Origin: Planctomycetales bacterium
GTDB taxonomy: Bacteria > Planctomycetota > SBBH01
DNA: 10,698 bases
Direction of reading: 5' to 3'
Assembly (NCBI GenBank): GCA_005239795.1
Contig: SBBH01000122.1
Location: 1 to 10,698 of the forward strand
This document shows positions 1-7,305 of the stretch, in pieces. The stretch's first letter is position 1, and each line of letters begins with the position of its first letter. Below the pieces are notes generated by a model. That model did no database searches and was not told the DNA's origin. It saw only the letters and a program-made list of their open reading frames with translations. The position numbers were made by a program, and so were the translations under genes.

Positions 1-64
1 CTTGTGCAAAGCGACGTGAACATCGCTTGCATCGGTGGACGGGCCTTTTTGCTTGAGTGGCGCT

Positions 65-364
65 TCAGACGCTCAAAGCGCTAAAATCTGCAAAAGGACA
101 GTTACGAGCAATGTCCAATAATCGATCAAGACAATCGTTGTTGTTATGGACCAGCACACCAGAAGCCCCAACGGCATAGGTGGATGTGCCGCGGACCCGG
201 AAATTGAAGACCTTCTCCGCAGCGGGTTTACGGACAACCGACTGCACCCGAGCAATACTCCGCTCGTCCGGCAAGTCCCCACATCGCCCGACGGCAGCGA
301 TCGCAATAACGACGAAAAAAAAGAAAACAGAGATCCCCCCTTTCGCAATATGATTCCGCATCAT
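65..364 (-). CDS. Secreted orphan HINT-domain C-terminal fragment (polymorphic-toxin remnant)
   Basis: This 99-residue product starts at the ATG at 364, chosen because AGGAG lies 7 nt upstream (376-372); TTG/ATG starts at 400/397 are possible but have no such site. Residues 1-27 are a signal peptide or anchor (basic start, then a run of F/V/I/A). Residues about 39-74 match the end of a HINT (Hedgehog/intein) domain as found in Rhs-type polymorphic toxins: VFNFRVRGTSTYAVG followed by GVLVHN, where the family usually reads VYN-x-V-x-x-HTY-x-VG and LVHN. The usual His before TY is Ser here. The first part of HINT, with the nucleophile Cys/Ser, is absent. After the terminal Asn only 25 residues remain, with no toxin domain I recognise. 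GC is about 42-50% in the stretches counted, against over 60% around it. It is probably a decayed piece of a toxin locus continuing beyond position 1; a functional C-half acting in trans is a long shot. Confidence 0.6.
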   Translation of the reverse strand: MMRNHIAKGGISVFFFFVVIAIAAVGRCGDLPDERSIARVQSVVRKPAAEKVFNFRVRGTSTYAVGASGVLVHNNNDCLDRLLDIARNCPFADFSALSV

Positions 365-420
365 TTTCCGACTCCTCACTTGCTCGTCACCCTCCATCAA
401 TCAACAACCGCGAACCCGTG

Positions 421-449
421 AGTGTAACAGAAAGGGGCTAAGTTAAGAA
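421..449 (-). promoter_or_regulatory. Possible weak promoter for the HINT-fragment gene
   Basis: On the minus strand TTCTTA (449-444) and TACACT (426-421) are separated by 17 nt. The -10 matches the sigma70 consensus at 4 of 6 positions and the -35 at only 3. It would start transcription near 414, about 50 nt before the ATG at 364. I saw no terminator hairpin between the sucD stop (453) and this gene, so read-through from sucD is equally possible. Confidence 0.25.
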
Positions 450-452
450 ATC

Positions 453-1337
453 TTACCGCTTCGCAAGCGCGGCCTTGACGAGCTCGGGGATCTCGGCGGG
501 GATCTTGGCGACGCGGATGCCGGCCTTCTCGAGAGCCGCGATCTTCTCGGCGGCGGTGCCGGTGCCGCCCGAGACGATGGCGCCGGCATGGCCCATGCGC
601 TTTCCGGGCGGGGCGGACTGCCCCGCGATGAACCCGACGACCGGCTTTTTCATCTTTTCTTTGACGTAGCGGGCCGCCTCCTCTTCGTCGGTGCCGCCGA
701 TCTCGCCGACCATCGCGATGGCGTCGGTGCCGGGGTCCTTCTCGAACATCTCCAGACAGTCGATGAAGCGGGTCCCGATCACCGGGTCCCCGCCGATCCC
801 GACGCAGGTGGACTGCCCCAGGCCAGCCTGCGTCAGCGCGTAAACCACCTCGTACGTGAGGGTTCCGCTGCGCGACACCACGCCGATCCGTCCCTCCTGG
901 GCGATATGCCCCGGCATGATCCCGACCTTCGACTTCCCCGGCGAGAGGAGCCCCGGACAGTTGGGCCCCAGGAGCCGCACGGGGCGCTCGAGCGTCCTCA
1001 AATGATTAGCGACGCGGACCATGTCGCCCACCGGCACCCCTTCGGTGATGCAGACGACGAAAGAAATCCCCGCCGCAGCCGCCTCGAGGACGGAGTCCGC
1101 CGCGAAAGGGGCCGGGACGTAGAGGACGCTCGTGTTGGCCCCCGTCTTTTCGACCGCCTGGCGCACGGAATCAAAAATGGGGACCTTCTCCTCGAAGGAG
1201 GTCCCCCCCTTGCCCGGCGTGACCCCGGCGACGACCTTCGTGCCGTAGGCGATCATCTGCTTGGCGTGAAACGAGCCGTCGCGGCCGGTGATGCCTTGGA
1301 CGACCAACATCGTCTTCTCGTCGATTAGGATCGCCAT
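453..1337 (-). CDS. sucD: Succinyl-CoA synthetase (succinate-CoA ligase) alpha subunit
   Basis: This is the CoA-binding, phosphohistidine-carrying subunit of succinyl-CoA synthetase, which interconverts succinyl-CoA and succinate with NTP formation in the TCA cycle. The product is 294 residues, close to the usual 290-300. The N-terminal CoA-binding Rossmann part shows VVQGITGRDGSFHAKQM (about 12-28) and VTPGKGG. The middle has GPNCPGL and VSRSGTLTYE. The loop GHAGAIVSGG near the C-terminus carries His250, the residue expected to be phosphorylated. I chose ATG 1337, giving the standard MAILIDEKT start, rather than an upstream ATG at 1361 that lies in the repeat array. A run of five G (GGGGG) just upstream is the only ribosome-site candidate. 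It lies 67 bp downstream of sucC on the same strand and surely pairs with it. No frameshift or missing motif was noted. Confidence 0.97.
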   Translation of the reverse strand: MAILIDEKTMLVVQGITGRDGSFHAKQMIAYGTKVVAGVTPGKGGTSFEEKVPIFDSVRQAVEKTGANTSVLYVPAPFAADSVLEAAAAGISFVVCITEGVPVGDMVRVANHLRTLERPVRLLGPNCPGLLSPGKSKVGIMPGHIAQEGRIGVVSRSGTLTYEVVYALTQAGLGQSTCVGIGGDPVIGTRFIDCLEMFEKDPGTDAIAMVGEIGGTDEEEAARYVKEKMKKPVVGFIAGQSAPPGKRMGHAGAIVSGGTGTAAEKIAALEKAGIRVAKIPAEIPELVKAALAKR

Positions 1338-1352
1338 AGACCCCCGCTCGCC

Positions 1353-1413
1353 ATGAGCCATGGGCCATGAGCCATGAAATTCCCCATGATGCGTGGCTCG
1401 TGACTCATGACTT
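1353..1413. repeat. Inverted array of degenerate 7-bp repeats between sucC and sucD
   Basis: On the plus strand units ATGAGCC (1353), ATGGGCC (1360), ATGAGCC (1367) and a decayed ATGAAAT follow one another. After a short spacer the pattern returns in opposite orientation as GTGGCTC (1393), GTGACTC (1400) and ATGACTT (1407). The two arms can pair over about 20 bp, with all mismatches being transitions, so the sucC-sucD message may fold into a hairpin here. The sucC stop codon (1407-1405) lies inside the right arm, and the array fills almost the whole intergenic space. Confidence 0.8.
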
Positions 1414-2544
1414 CTTCTTCGCTTCTTCCACCACGCGCTCGACCGCCTCCACCATCGTGGCGGCGGGGATCAATTTCGTGCCTTTCAGCATCTCGCGCGC
1501 CTTCTCCTCGTTCGTGCCGGTGAGGCGCACCACGATCGGAAGATCGAGCTTCATCTGGGAAAGCGCCGTCAGGATCCCCTGCGCGATGTCGTCGCAGCGC
1601 GTGATCCCGCCAAAGATGTTAAAGAGAATCGCCTTCACCTTGCCAGAGCCAGTGATGATTTTGAGGGCGTTGACGACTTTCTTGGGGTCAGACGACCCCC
1701 CCACGTCGAGGAAGTTCGCCGGGTTCCCCCCGTAGAGCTTGACGACGTCGAGCGTGGCCATCGCGAGCCCCGCGCCGTTCACGAGGCACCCGATCTCGCC
1801 GTCCAGGGGGACATAGGAAAGGTTCGCCTCGCGCGCGGCGGTCTCGGAGGGTTCCTCCTCGTTGGCGTCGCGCAACGCCTCGAGGTCCGGATGTCGAAAG
1901 AGCGCGTTGTCGTCGAAGATGATTTTTGAGTCCAAGGCCAGGACCTTGCCGGCGCCGTCCACCACCAGGGGATTGATCTCCGCCAGGGAGCAATCGCACT
2001 CCGTGTAGACGCGCCAGAGCGCCTTTAAGATCGCGGCCGTCTCTTTTTTCTGCGCCGGGTCGGAAAACAGGGCGCCGGCGAGATCGCGCACCTGATAGTC
2101 GCACAATCCCAGCAAAGGATCGACCCAGGCCTTCACGATCTTTTCCGGGGTCTTGGCGGCGACCTCCTCGATCTCGACGCCGCCGGCGGCGCTCACCATG
2201 ATGACCGGCTTCTGCCGGGCGCGGTCGAGCGTGATCCCGACATAAGCCTCTTTTTTGATCTCGATACCGCCCGCGACGAGGACCTTCTTGACCGTGATCC
2301 CCTTGATGTTCATGCCGAGGATCTTCTCGGCGACCTCTTTCGCCTCGGCGGCGGTCTTGGCGAGCTTGACGCCCCCCGCCTTGCCGCGCCCTCCCACGTG
2401 GACCTGGGCCTTCACGACGACGGTGCGTGCAAAATCGCGCGCGGCTGACTCGGCCTCAGCGGAGGTGGCGGCCACTTTCCCAGGGTTCGTGGGGATTCCG
2501 TATTTCTTGAAGATGTCGGCGGCCTGGTATTCGTGGATCTTCAC
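1405..2544 (-). CDS. sucC: Succinyl-CoA synthetase (succinate-CoA ligase) beta subunit
   Basis: This nucleotide- and succinate-binding subunit works with SucD in the TCA cycle. The product is 379 residues (E. coli SucC has 388). The N-terminal ATP-grasp region begins KIHEYQAADIFKKYGIP, with VVKAQVHVGGRGKAGG following near residues 46-61. Further on are SLAEINPLV, LDSKIIFDDNALFRHP, GLAMATLDVVKLYGG, the phosphate-loop motif NIFGGITRCD and VVRLTGTNEEKAREML, all in normal family order. I chose the GTG at 2544 because it gives the family N-terminus; an upstream start would run through the ispH end as 23 unrelated residues. The start lies 4 nt after the ispH stop (2551-2549) with only a weak GAG-type ribosome site, so translation is probably coupled. 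The stop codon falls inside the 7-bp repeat array, which seems to supply the last residues KKS. Confidence 0.97.
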   Translation of the reverse strand: MKIHEYQAADIFKKYGIPTNPGKVAATSAEAESAARDFARTVVVKAQVHVGGRGKAGGVKLAKTAAEAKEVAEKILGMNIKGITVKKVLVAGGIEIKKEAYVGITLDRARQKPVIMVSAAGGVEIEEVAAKTPEKIVKAWVDPLLGLCDYQVRDLAGALFSDPAQKKETAAILKALWRVYTECDCSLAEINPLVVDGAGKVLALDSKIIFDDNALFRHPDLEALRDANEEEPSETAAREANLSYVPLDGEIGCLVNGAGLAMATLDVVKLYGGNPANFLDVGGSSDPKKVVNALKIITGSGKVKAILFNIFGGITRCDDIAQGILTALSQMKLDLPIVVRLTGTNEEKAREMLKGTKLIPAATMVEAVERVVEEAKKKS

Positions 2545-2548
2545 GCGG

Positions 2549-3822
2549 TCACATCTCGATCGCGGGGGGTCGGCCGTTCGCCAGCGTAAAAAGCCGCGCG
2601 ATCGTCTCGCCAATGATGGTGTCGGGAGTCGAGGCGCCGGCTGTCAGCCCCACCGTCAAAGGCCCTGCCGGAAGCCACCTGTGAGACTCCCGCTCTGGCT
2701 CGCCCACCGGCTTGTAGCGGATCGTCTCGGCATCGACGAGCGCCTCGGGGCCTTCCACCCAGTAGGCGGGCATCTTCTCGGCCGCGATCTCCGCCAGGTG
2801 GGTTGTGTTGCTCGACGTGTAGGCCCCCACGACGATCATGAAGGAGAGGGGTTCTTTGACGAGCGCGAGCATCGCGTCCTGACGGTCCTGCGTGGCGGTG
2901 CAGATCGTGTCGAAGCTCCGGAAACGCTGCTTGAGTTCGGCCTGGCCGTGGAACTCTCTAAGGCGATCGCCAAGGATTCGCTCGACAGCATCGTCGTCTG
3001 GTTGGCGACTCCGACGCGCGAAAGATCCCGGTCCGGATCGAACCCGGGCGAGACGGCATTGGCGAATTTTTCGAGAAAGGCTTTCCGTGGTTCGTGGTTC
3101 GTGGTTCGTGATTCGCCGACACATCCTGATTCCTCGATGTATTGGCACACGAATCTCGCCTCGGCCATGTCCCGCACCACGAGATACGCGCCCCCTGCCG
3201 CCACCGCACAGGAGCAGGTCGCGCGCGTCTCCTCGTGCTCGTACTTGCCGTGTACGACCGCGGTGAAGCCGTCCCGGGCATACTGCTCGACGCGGCGCCA
3301 GACCTGGATCACGGAGCCGCAGGTGGTGTCGACGAGGATCGCATTTTTCTCGCGCAAGCACCCCATCAAGGGGACCGGCACGCCGAAAGCCGGGATCAAA
3401 ACCACGTCCCCCGCCTGGACCCCCGAGAGATCCGACTCCCCCCCGTTTTTGGCTAAGAACCGGATCCCCATCTGGTCCATCCGGGCGTTGACCTGGGGAT
3501 TGTGGATGATTTCGCTCGTCAGGAAGAGGCGTTTCCCGGGAAATTTCTCGACCGTCTCATAGGCGTACTGGATCGCGCGCTCGACCCCGTAGCAGAACCC
3601 CAGCTCCTTGGCCATCCGGAGCGTCACGCGCCCCTCGGCGAGGAGCCCCCCGCCCTCGCGCAGGCGCTTCACGAGATCCGAGGTGTAGTCGGCTGTCAAG
3701 CGGCCGGCGATCTGCTTCTTGAGGCCGAGCCCCTTGTTGAAATACTGGCCGGTGGAAACAGCCTCCGTCACGGTGAAACCGTACCCCAAACCGGCAGATC
3801 GCTCAAGGCGCGTTTGCCTCAT
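2549..3822 (-). pseudogene. ispH: 4-hydroxy-3-methylbut-2-enyl diphosphate reductase (IspH), frameshifted near 2962
   Basis: IspH is the Fe-S enzyme that makes IPP and DMAPP in the last MEP-pathway step. This is the long plant/cyanobacterial-like form, with an N-terminal extension (YFNKGLGLKKQI). From ATG 3822 one frame encodes residues 1-287: Cys77 in GFCYGVERA, EIIHNP, PAFGV, Cys168 in VDTTCGSV, HGKYEHEET, SPGFDPDRDL and NQTTMLSSES. The match then leaves that frame (which stops at 2836) and resumes in another from 2962 to 2549: LREFHGQAEL, then the third Cys in SFDTICTATQDRQDA, SSNTTHL and TAGASTPD. Joining with one extra base at 2962 gives 424 residues. The break region also looks about 6 residues shorter than family members I recall. 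About 11 residues at 236-246 are a translated 7-bp repeat. The ATG overlaps the rodA stop by 4 nt. An assembly error is possible, since both halves are otherwise intact. Confidence 0.85.
3085..3118. repeat. 7-bp tandem repeat inside the ispH coding frame
   Basis: On the plus strand TTCGTGG, TTCGTGG, TTCGTGA and TTCG follow each other from 3091, preceded by CCGTGG at 3085. On the minus strand this reads as units GCGAATC, then ACGAACC three times, then ACGG. Translated in the ispH frame it gives GESRTTNHEPR. Family members I recall have only a short loop between the QYI and FLEKF segments here, so this is a recent-looking in-frame insertion of about 33 nt. Confidence 0.85.
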
Positions 3823-4964
3823 CCGCGCGAAAACGCTGGCGCCCCCGAGAGGCCGATCCGGGCCACCAACCCCAGGCCTAGAAGCGTCGCAACAATCGAG
3901 GATCCTCCGGCCGAGACGAGGGGCAAAGGGATCCCCACCACAGGAAAAATCCCCGTCGCCATCGCGATATTGATGATCGCCTGGGCGCCGAGATGGACGG
4001 CAAAGCCGATCGAGAAAAGCCGTCCGAAGGGATCCTCCGTCGAATGGGCGATCCAGAAGAGGTGCCAGGTTAGGACCGCGTAGAGCGCCAGAATCCCGAT
4101 CGACCCGACAAACCCCCATTCCTCTGCGATCACCGCAAAAATGAAGTCGGAGGAGCTCATCGGAATGACGGCGAGCTGGTTCTGCGTGCCGCTCAAAAAC
4201 CCCTTGCCCAGAAGCCCACCACTCCCGATCGCGATCTCGGCCTGGATCCCCTGGTATGCCTCGCGTTCGGCCGCGCGCGTGCGCATGGCCGTGTCAGCGC
4301 CGGCGTCCAAGCCAAGCTTTTGTACAAAGGCCGTGACGCGCCCTTTCTGATAGTCCCGGATGATTCCGGTCGACCAGAGGACCGCCCCTCCGACCAAAGC
4401 CAAGACCCCCAAAACCGCCCACCATTGCCAGCGCGCGCCAGCCGTCCAGAGCATCACCACCGTCGCCGGCGCCAAAAGCAGGGCCGTCGTCAGATCCGGC
4501 TGCATCTGGATCAGCACCAGGGGGAGCCCCGCCAAAAGCCAGGCGGAGCAAAACCCCTTCCAATTTTTCATCCGGTCGGACCAGGAGAGCGATCGCGCCA
4601 GCGCCAGGAGCGCAAAAAGTTTGGCGAACTCCGAAGGTTGCAGGCTCACCGGCCCCAGACGGAACCAGCGCGTTGCCCCGTTGATGCGCGTCCCAAAGAC
4701 AAGGACCGCAACCAGGGCCGCGAGCCCCAACACGTAGAGAGGAAAGGCGAATGGGACCACCCGCGCGTAAGGGATCCGAAAAATGGCAAAACCCGCGGCC
4801 GCCCCGATGACGACCCACAAGACCTGGCGCAGAAAATTATCCAAAAACGCCCCCTGCCGAACCCCCTCCGAGTGGAAAAGCGCGCTCGCAACCGACGCCA
4901 ACCCCACCACGGCGAGGACCGCTGTCGTGATCGCCAGGCCCCGCACCGCCCGGTCGGCTGTCAT
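3819..4964 (-). CDS. rodA: Rod shape-determining peptidoglycan glycosyltransferase RodA (SEDS family)
   Basis: RodA polymerises lipid II into glycan strands during cell elongation, together with PBP2, in the inner membrane. The 381-residue product is hydrophobic throughout, with about ten membrane segments. Family motifs in order: GATRWFRLGPVSLQPSEFAK (about 96-115), QPDLTTA (155-161), DYQKGRVTAF, GSGGLLGKGFLSGTQNQL (about 247-264), DFIFAVIAEEWGFVG (273-287) with the expected catalytic Asp273, and GIPLPLVSAGGSS (344-356). Before that Asp the sequence reads IPMSSSD rather than the common LPExHTD, so a usually conserved Glu is Met. I chose ATG 4964 because it overlaps the mrdA stop by 4 nt and begins a standard first membrane helix; a longer open frame upstream is only an antisense-like shadow of mrdA. 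Its stop overlaps the ispH ATG by 4 nt. Confidence 0.96.
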   Translation of the reverse strand: MTADRAVRGLAITTAVLAVVGLASVASALFHSEGVRQGAFLDNFLRQVLWVVIGAAAGFAIFRIPYARVVPFAFPLYVLGLAALVAVLVFGTRINGATRWFRLGPVSLQPSEFAKLFALLALARSLSWSDRMKNWKGFCSAWLLAGLPLVLIQMQPDLTTALLLAPATVVMLWTAGARWQWWAVLGVLALVGGAVLWSTGIIRDYQKGRVTAFVQKLGLDAGADTAMRTRAAEREAYQGIQAEIAIGSGGLLGKGFLSGTQNQLAVIPMSSSDFIFAVIAEEWGFVGSIGILALYAVLTWHLFWIAHSTEDPFGRLFSIGFAVHLGAQAIINIAMATGIFPVVGIPLPLVSAGGSSIVATLLGLGLVARIGLSGAPAFSRG

Positions 4965-6796
4965 CGTGAGGCCGTCCTCTCGGCGTGCAGGACCTCGAGC
5001 GCCTTGGCCAGGATCTGCGCGGCGACCGGCGCCGCCCGCTCGCCGCCGCCGGCGAGCCCTTCCTCGATGAACACCGAGACCACGACCTTCGGATCGCTGT
5101 GCGGAGCGTACCCCACGAACCAAGCATGGGCCGTCCGGCCGGAGACGACCTGCGCCGTGCCGGTCTTCCCGGCGGCCTCGAGGCCAGAGAGCCCCCGTCC
5201 CGCGGCGGTGCCGCTCTCGACCACACGGCGCATCCCCTCCCGCACGGCGGCCAAGGTCTTGGCGGAGATCCCCAGGTCCTCGGCCAGAAGAGGCGCATCC
5301 CTCACGAGGTGCGGCCGCACAAGGAAGCCGCCATTGACGATCACCGCGGCCATGCGGGCCACCTGCAAGGGGGTCGCCTGGAAGCGCCCCTGACCGATCG
5401 CGGTGAGATAGTCTTCGGTCGGCGGCACCTCGCCGGGAAGCTCTTCGGTCGAAAGCTCCAGGCCTGTGACCTCGCCGAATCCGAAGCGGCGCATCCATTC
5501 GCCGATGCGCTTTTTCTTCTTGAGGCGGGAGGCCACCTCGTAAAAATACGTGTTGCAGGAATGTTCCAGCGCCTCGCCCAGATTCACCGCCCCGTGGGCG
5601 CTCCAGCATCCCAGAACGACGCCTGGGGCCTGGTAGTGCTTGTGACATTCCACGACTGTCGAGGGATCGATCACCCCCTCCTCCAGGCCCGCCACGGCCG
5701 CGGCGATCTTGACGGTGGAAGCCGGAGGAGGCGTCCCCCGGATCGCCTTATTGAGCCCCCCCGGAGGCGGCGCCGGCGAGGAGACGAGAGCCAAGATCTC
5801 TCCCGTCTTTGGGTCCATCGCCACCGCCGCGCCCGATTCCCCCGCCAAAGCGTGAACCGCCTCGCGCTGGATCTCGGCCGAGGCCGAGAGGCGGATCACC
5901 TCGCCCGCCGTCGGAGGTTCGGGATCAAAGGGAATCGCCGTGGTGATTTCGACCGCCCCACGGCGGTTCCGCTCGGTGATCGACACCCCCCGCACCCCCC
6001 GCAGGCGGTCTTCTAAGGCTTTCTCCAGACCCGTGCGGCCGATCCGGTCGGAGTATTCGTAGGCGTTTCGGCGGTAGAAGGGATCGGTCAAGATGTAGTG
6101 GCGGCCGTATTCTTCCCGGAGGCTCGGCAGGAACATCCCCTTCGCCCTGAGCCGGGAGATGTCGGCGGGACCCAAAGGTCCGACCGCTCCCACGAGGGGG
6201 GCGAAGAGATCTTTCATCGGCCTCTCGCGCGCGTAGCGGCACCGCACAGCGATGCCGGGATAGCGCTCAGGATTCGCCTCGATGAAAAGACACGCTTCCC
6301 GCTCGACATCCTTCAGGAACGGCTGGGGCATCCCCTGGATGAGCTCGAGCTGCCGCGTGGAAAGGGAACGCTTGCGCCCAGCGGCGCCGGGCGCGATCCC
6401 CTGGCGGCGCATCTCGGCGGCGACCGCCTCTTCGATCCGCTCGTAGGCGGCGTCGAGCCCCTCGAGGAGATCCCGGCGCGTCACGCGCGATCCCCCCAGG
6501 CGAAAGGCCGCCTCAAGGTTCGCCACCAGAACGTCATACGATCCCACAAAGACGAGGTCCGGGATCACGACGTCGAGGTCGTAGACCACGCGGTCGCAAG
6601 CGAGAACCTCGCCGGCCCGGTCGAGAATCGTCCCGCGCATCGGCGTGGTCCAGTCGATCCGCCGCACCCGTCGGGTGGCGAGCTCCTCGTAATGCCCCCC
6701 CCGGACGATCTGAAGCGCGAAAAGCCGCCCGGCCAAAAAAAGGAAGCAGCCGAGGATTCCCGCCAGCAGCAACACGGTTCGCCGCGCTGGCGTCAT
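4961..6796 (-). CDS. mrdA: Penicillin-binding protein 2 (elongation-specific D,D-transpeptidase)
   Basis: PBP2 cross-links the glycan strands made by RodA during side-wall growth; it is anchored in the inner membrane and acts in the periplasm. The 611-residue product has a cytoplasmic basic start, one membrane helix (about 7-29), a dimerisation/pedestal region with RGTILDRAGEVLA (54-66) and GRTGLEKALEDRLRG (253-267), then the transpeptidase domain. The three active-site motifs are intact: STVK with Ser360 and Lys363, SCN at 413-415, and KTG at 544-546. Cys384 and Cys397 flank a loop before SCN that is often Cys-rich in this family. The SxxK motif is preceded by PPPA instead of the common PPGS. 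ATG 6796 overlaps the mreD stop by 4 nt, and the C-terminal stop overlaps rodA by 4 nt, so the pair should be made in fixed ratio. Confidence 0.96.
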   Translation of the reverse strand: MTPARRTVLLLAGILGCFLFLAGRLFALQIVRGGHYEELATRRVRRIDWTTPMRGTILDRAGEVLACDRVVYDLDVVIPDLVFVGSYDVLVANLEAAFRLGGSRVTRRDLLEGLDAAYERIEEAVAAEMRRQGIAPGAAGRKRSLSTRQLELIQGMPQPFLKDVEREACLFIEANPERYPGIAVRCRYARERPMKDLFAPLVGAVGPLGPADISRLRAKGMFLPSLREEYGRHYILTDPFYRRNAYEYSDRIGRTGLEKALEDRLRGVRGVSITERNRRGAVEITTAIPFDPEPPTAGEVIRLSASAEIQREAVHALAGESGAAVAMDPKTGEILALVSSPAPPPGGLNKAIRGTPPPASTVKIAAAVAGLEEGVIDPSTVVECHKHYQAPGVVLGCWSAHGAVNLGEALEHSCNTYFYEVASRLKKKKRIGEWMRRFGFGEVTGLELSTEELPGEVPPTEDYLTAIGQGRFQATPLQVARMAAVIVNGGFLVRPHLVRDAPLLAEDLGISAKTLAAVREGMRRVVESGTAAGRGLSGLEAAGKTGTAQVVSGRTAHAWFVGYAPHSDPKVVVSVFIEEGLAGGGERAAPVAAQILAKALEVLHAERTASR

Positions 6797-7305
6797 GGCG
6801 TGAAAGTTTCCTCCTCCCCTGCTTCCATCCAGGGCCCCGCCGTCCGCTGGCAGATCCAGACGAGGGGCGCCGCCCCAACCGCCGAGGCCAGGATCACGCC
6901 TGAACCCAATTTCAGGATCGTCAGGGCGCCAGCATCGCTGGCGATCCAGACCCAAAAACCCTGAACGGCAACGAGCGCCGCCAAGAAAAGGTTGACGAAA
7001 AGAAACACGGGAAGGAAAGCGTCGTGACGGACCCAGCGCCGGGTGGCCACCGCTGCGTACGTCATCCCCGCGGTCGTCGCCGCATGCATCCCGAGCGGCG
7101 CGGCGCTTGCCATCTCGATCATCCAACCGCAGAGCCACCCGACGACGAGCGCCTCCCAGGGCCGGGCCCAGAGACACAGCCAGAAAAGTCCCAGCGCCGC
7201 CCATGAAACAGACAGGATCCGGCCGCCTCCGAGCCCCAGTGCCGACGAGGACTGCACACCCAAAAGAAATACGACGAGAGCCGCCCCTCCCCAGATCCCT
7301 TTCAC
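6793..7305 (-). CDS. mreD: Rod shape-determining membrane protein MreD
   Basis: This 170-residue product is almost entirely hydrophobic, with about five or six membrane helices, as expected for MreD, the integral membrane partner that links MreC and the PBP2/RodA pair to MreB. Sequence identity in this family is always low. The best local hallmark is WLCGWMIEMASAAPLGMHA, which matches the usual G-x-x-x-D-x-x-x-x-x-PLG pattern except that Glu replaces Asp. Position between mreC and mrdA is the strongest support. Translation starts at a GTG (7305) whose last bases form the mreC stop (GTGA, 4-nt overlap); the stop overlaps the mrdA ATG in the same way. No separate ribosome site is needed if translation is coupled. 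Confidence 0.9.
   Translation of the reverse strand: MKGIWGGAALVVFLLGVQSSSALGLGGGRILSVSWAALGLFWLCLWARPWEALVVGWLCGWMIEMASAAPLGMHAATTAGMTYAAVATRRWVRHDAFLPVFLFVNLFLAALVAVQGFWVWIASDAGALTILKLGSGVILASAVGAAPLVWICQRTAGPWMEAGEEETFTP

Noticed and set aside
588..1328. Long plus-strand open frame (246 codons) across sucD
   Set aside because: It is antisense to a clear sucD, rich in R/D/P/H as expected from the complement of GC-biased codons, and has no family motif.
2962..2971. GGCGATCGCC as a HIP1-type cyanobacterial repeat
   Set aside because: I noticed no comparable abundance of GCGATCGC elsewhere in the window, and the rest of the window does not look cyanobacterial.
2955..2975. Programmed -1 frameshifting in ispH
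   Set aside because: No X-XXY-YYZ slippery heptamer at the join and no evident downstream pseudoknot; an indel or assembly error is simpler.
3823..4119. N-terminal extension of the ispH frame to 4119
   Set aside because: The extra residues overlap rodA, look like shadow sequence, and the family N-terminus begins at ATG 3822 overlapping the rodA stop.
4320..5393. Plus-strand open frame of 357 codons across rodA and mrdA
   Set aside because: It is antisense to two well-supported genes, low in hydrophobic order, and made of repeated R/P/Q/H typical of shadow frames.
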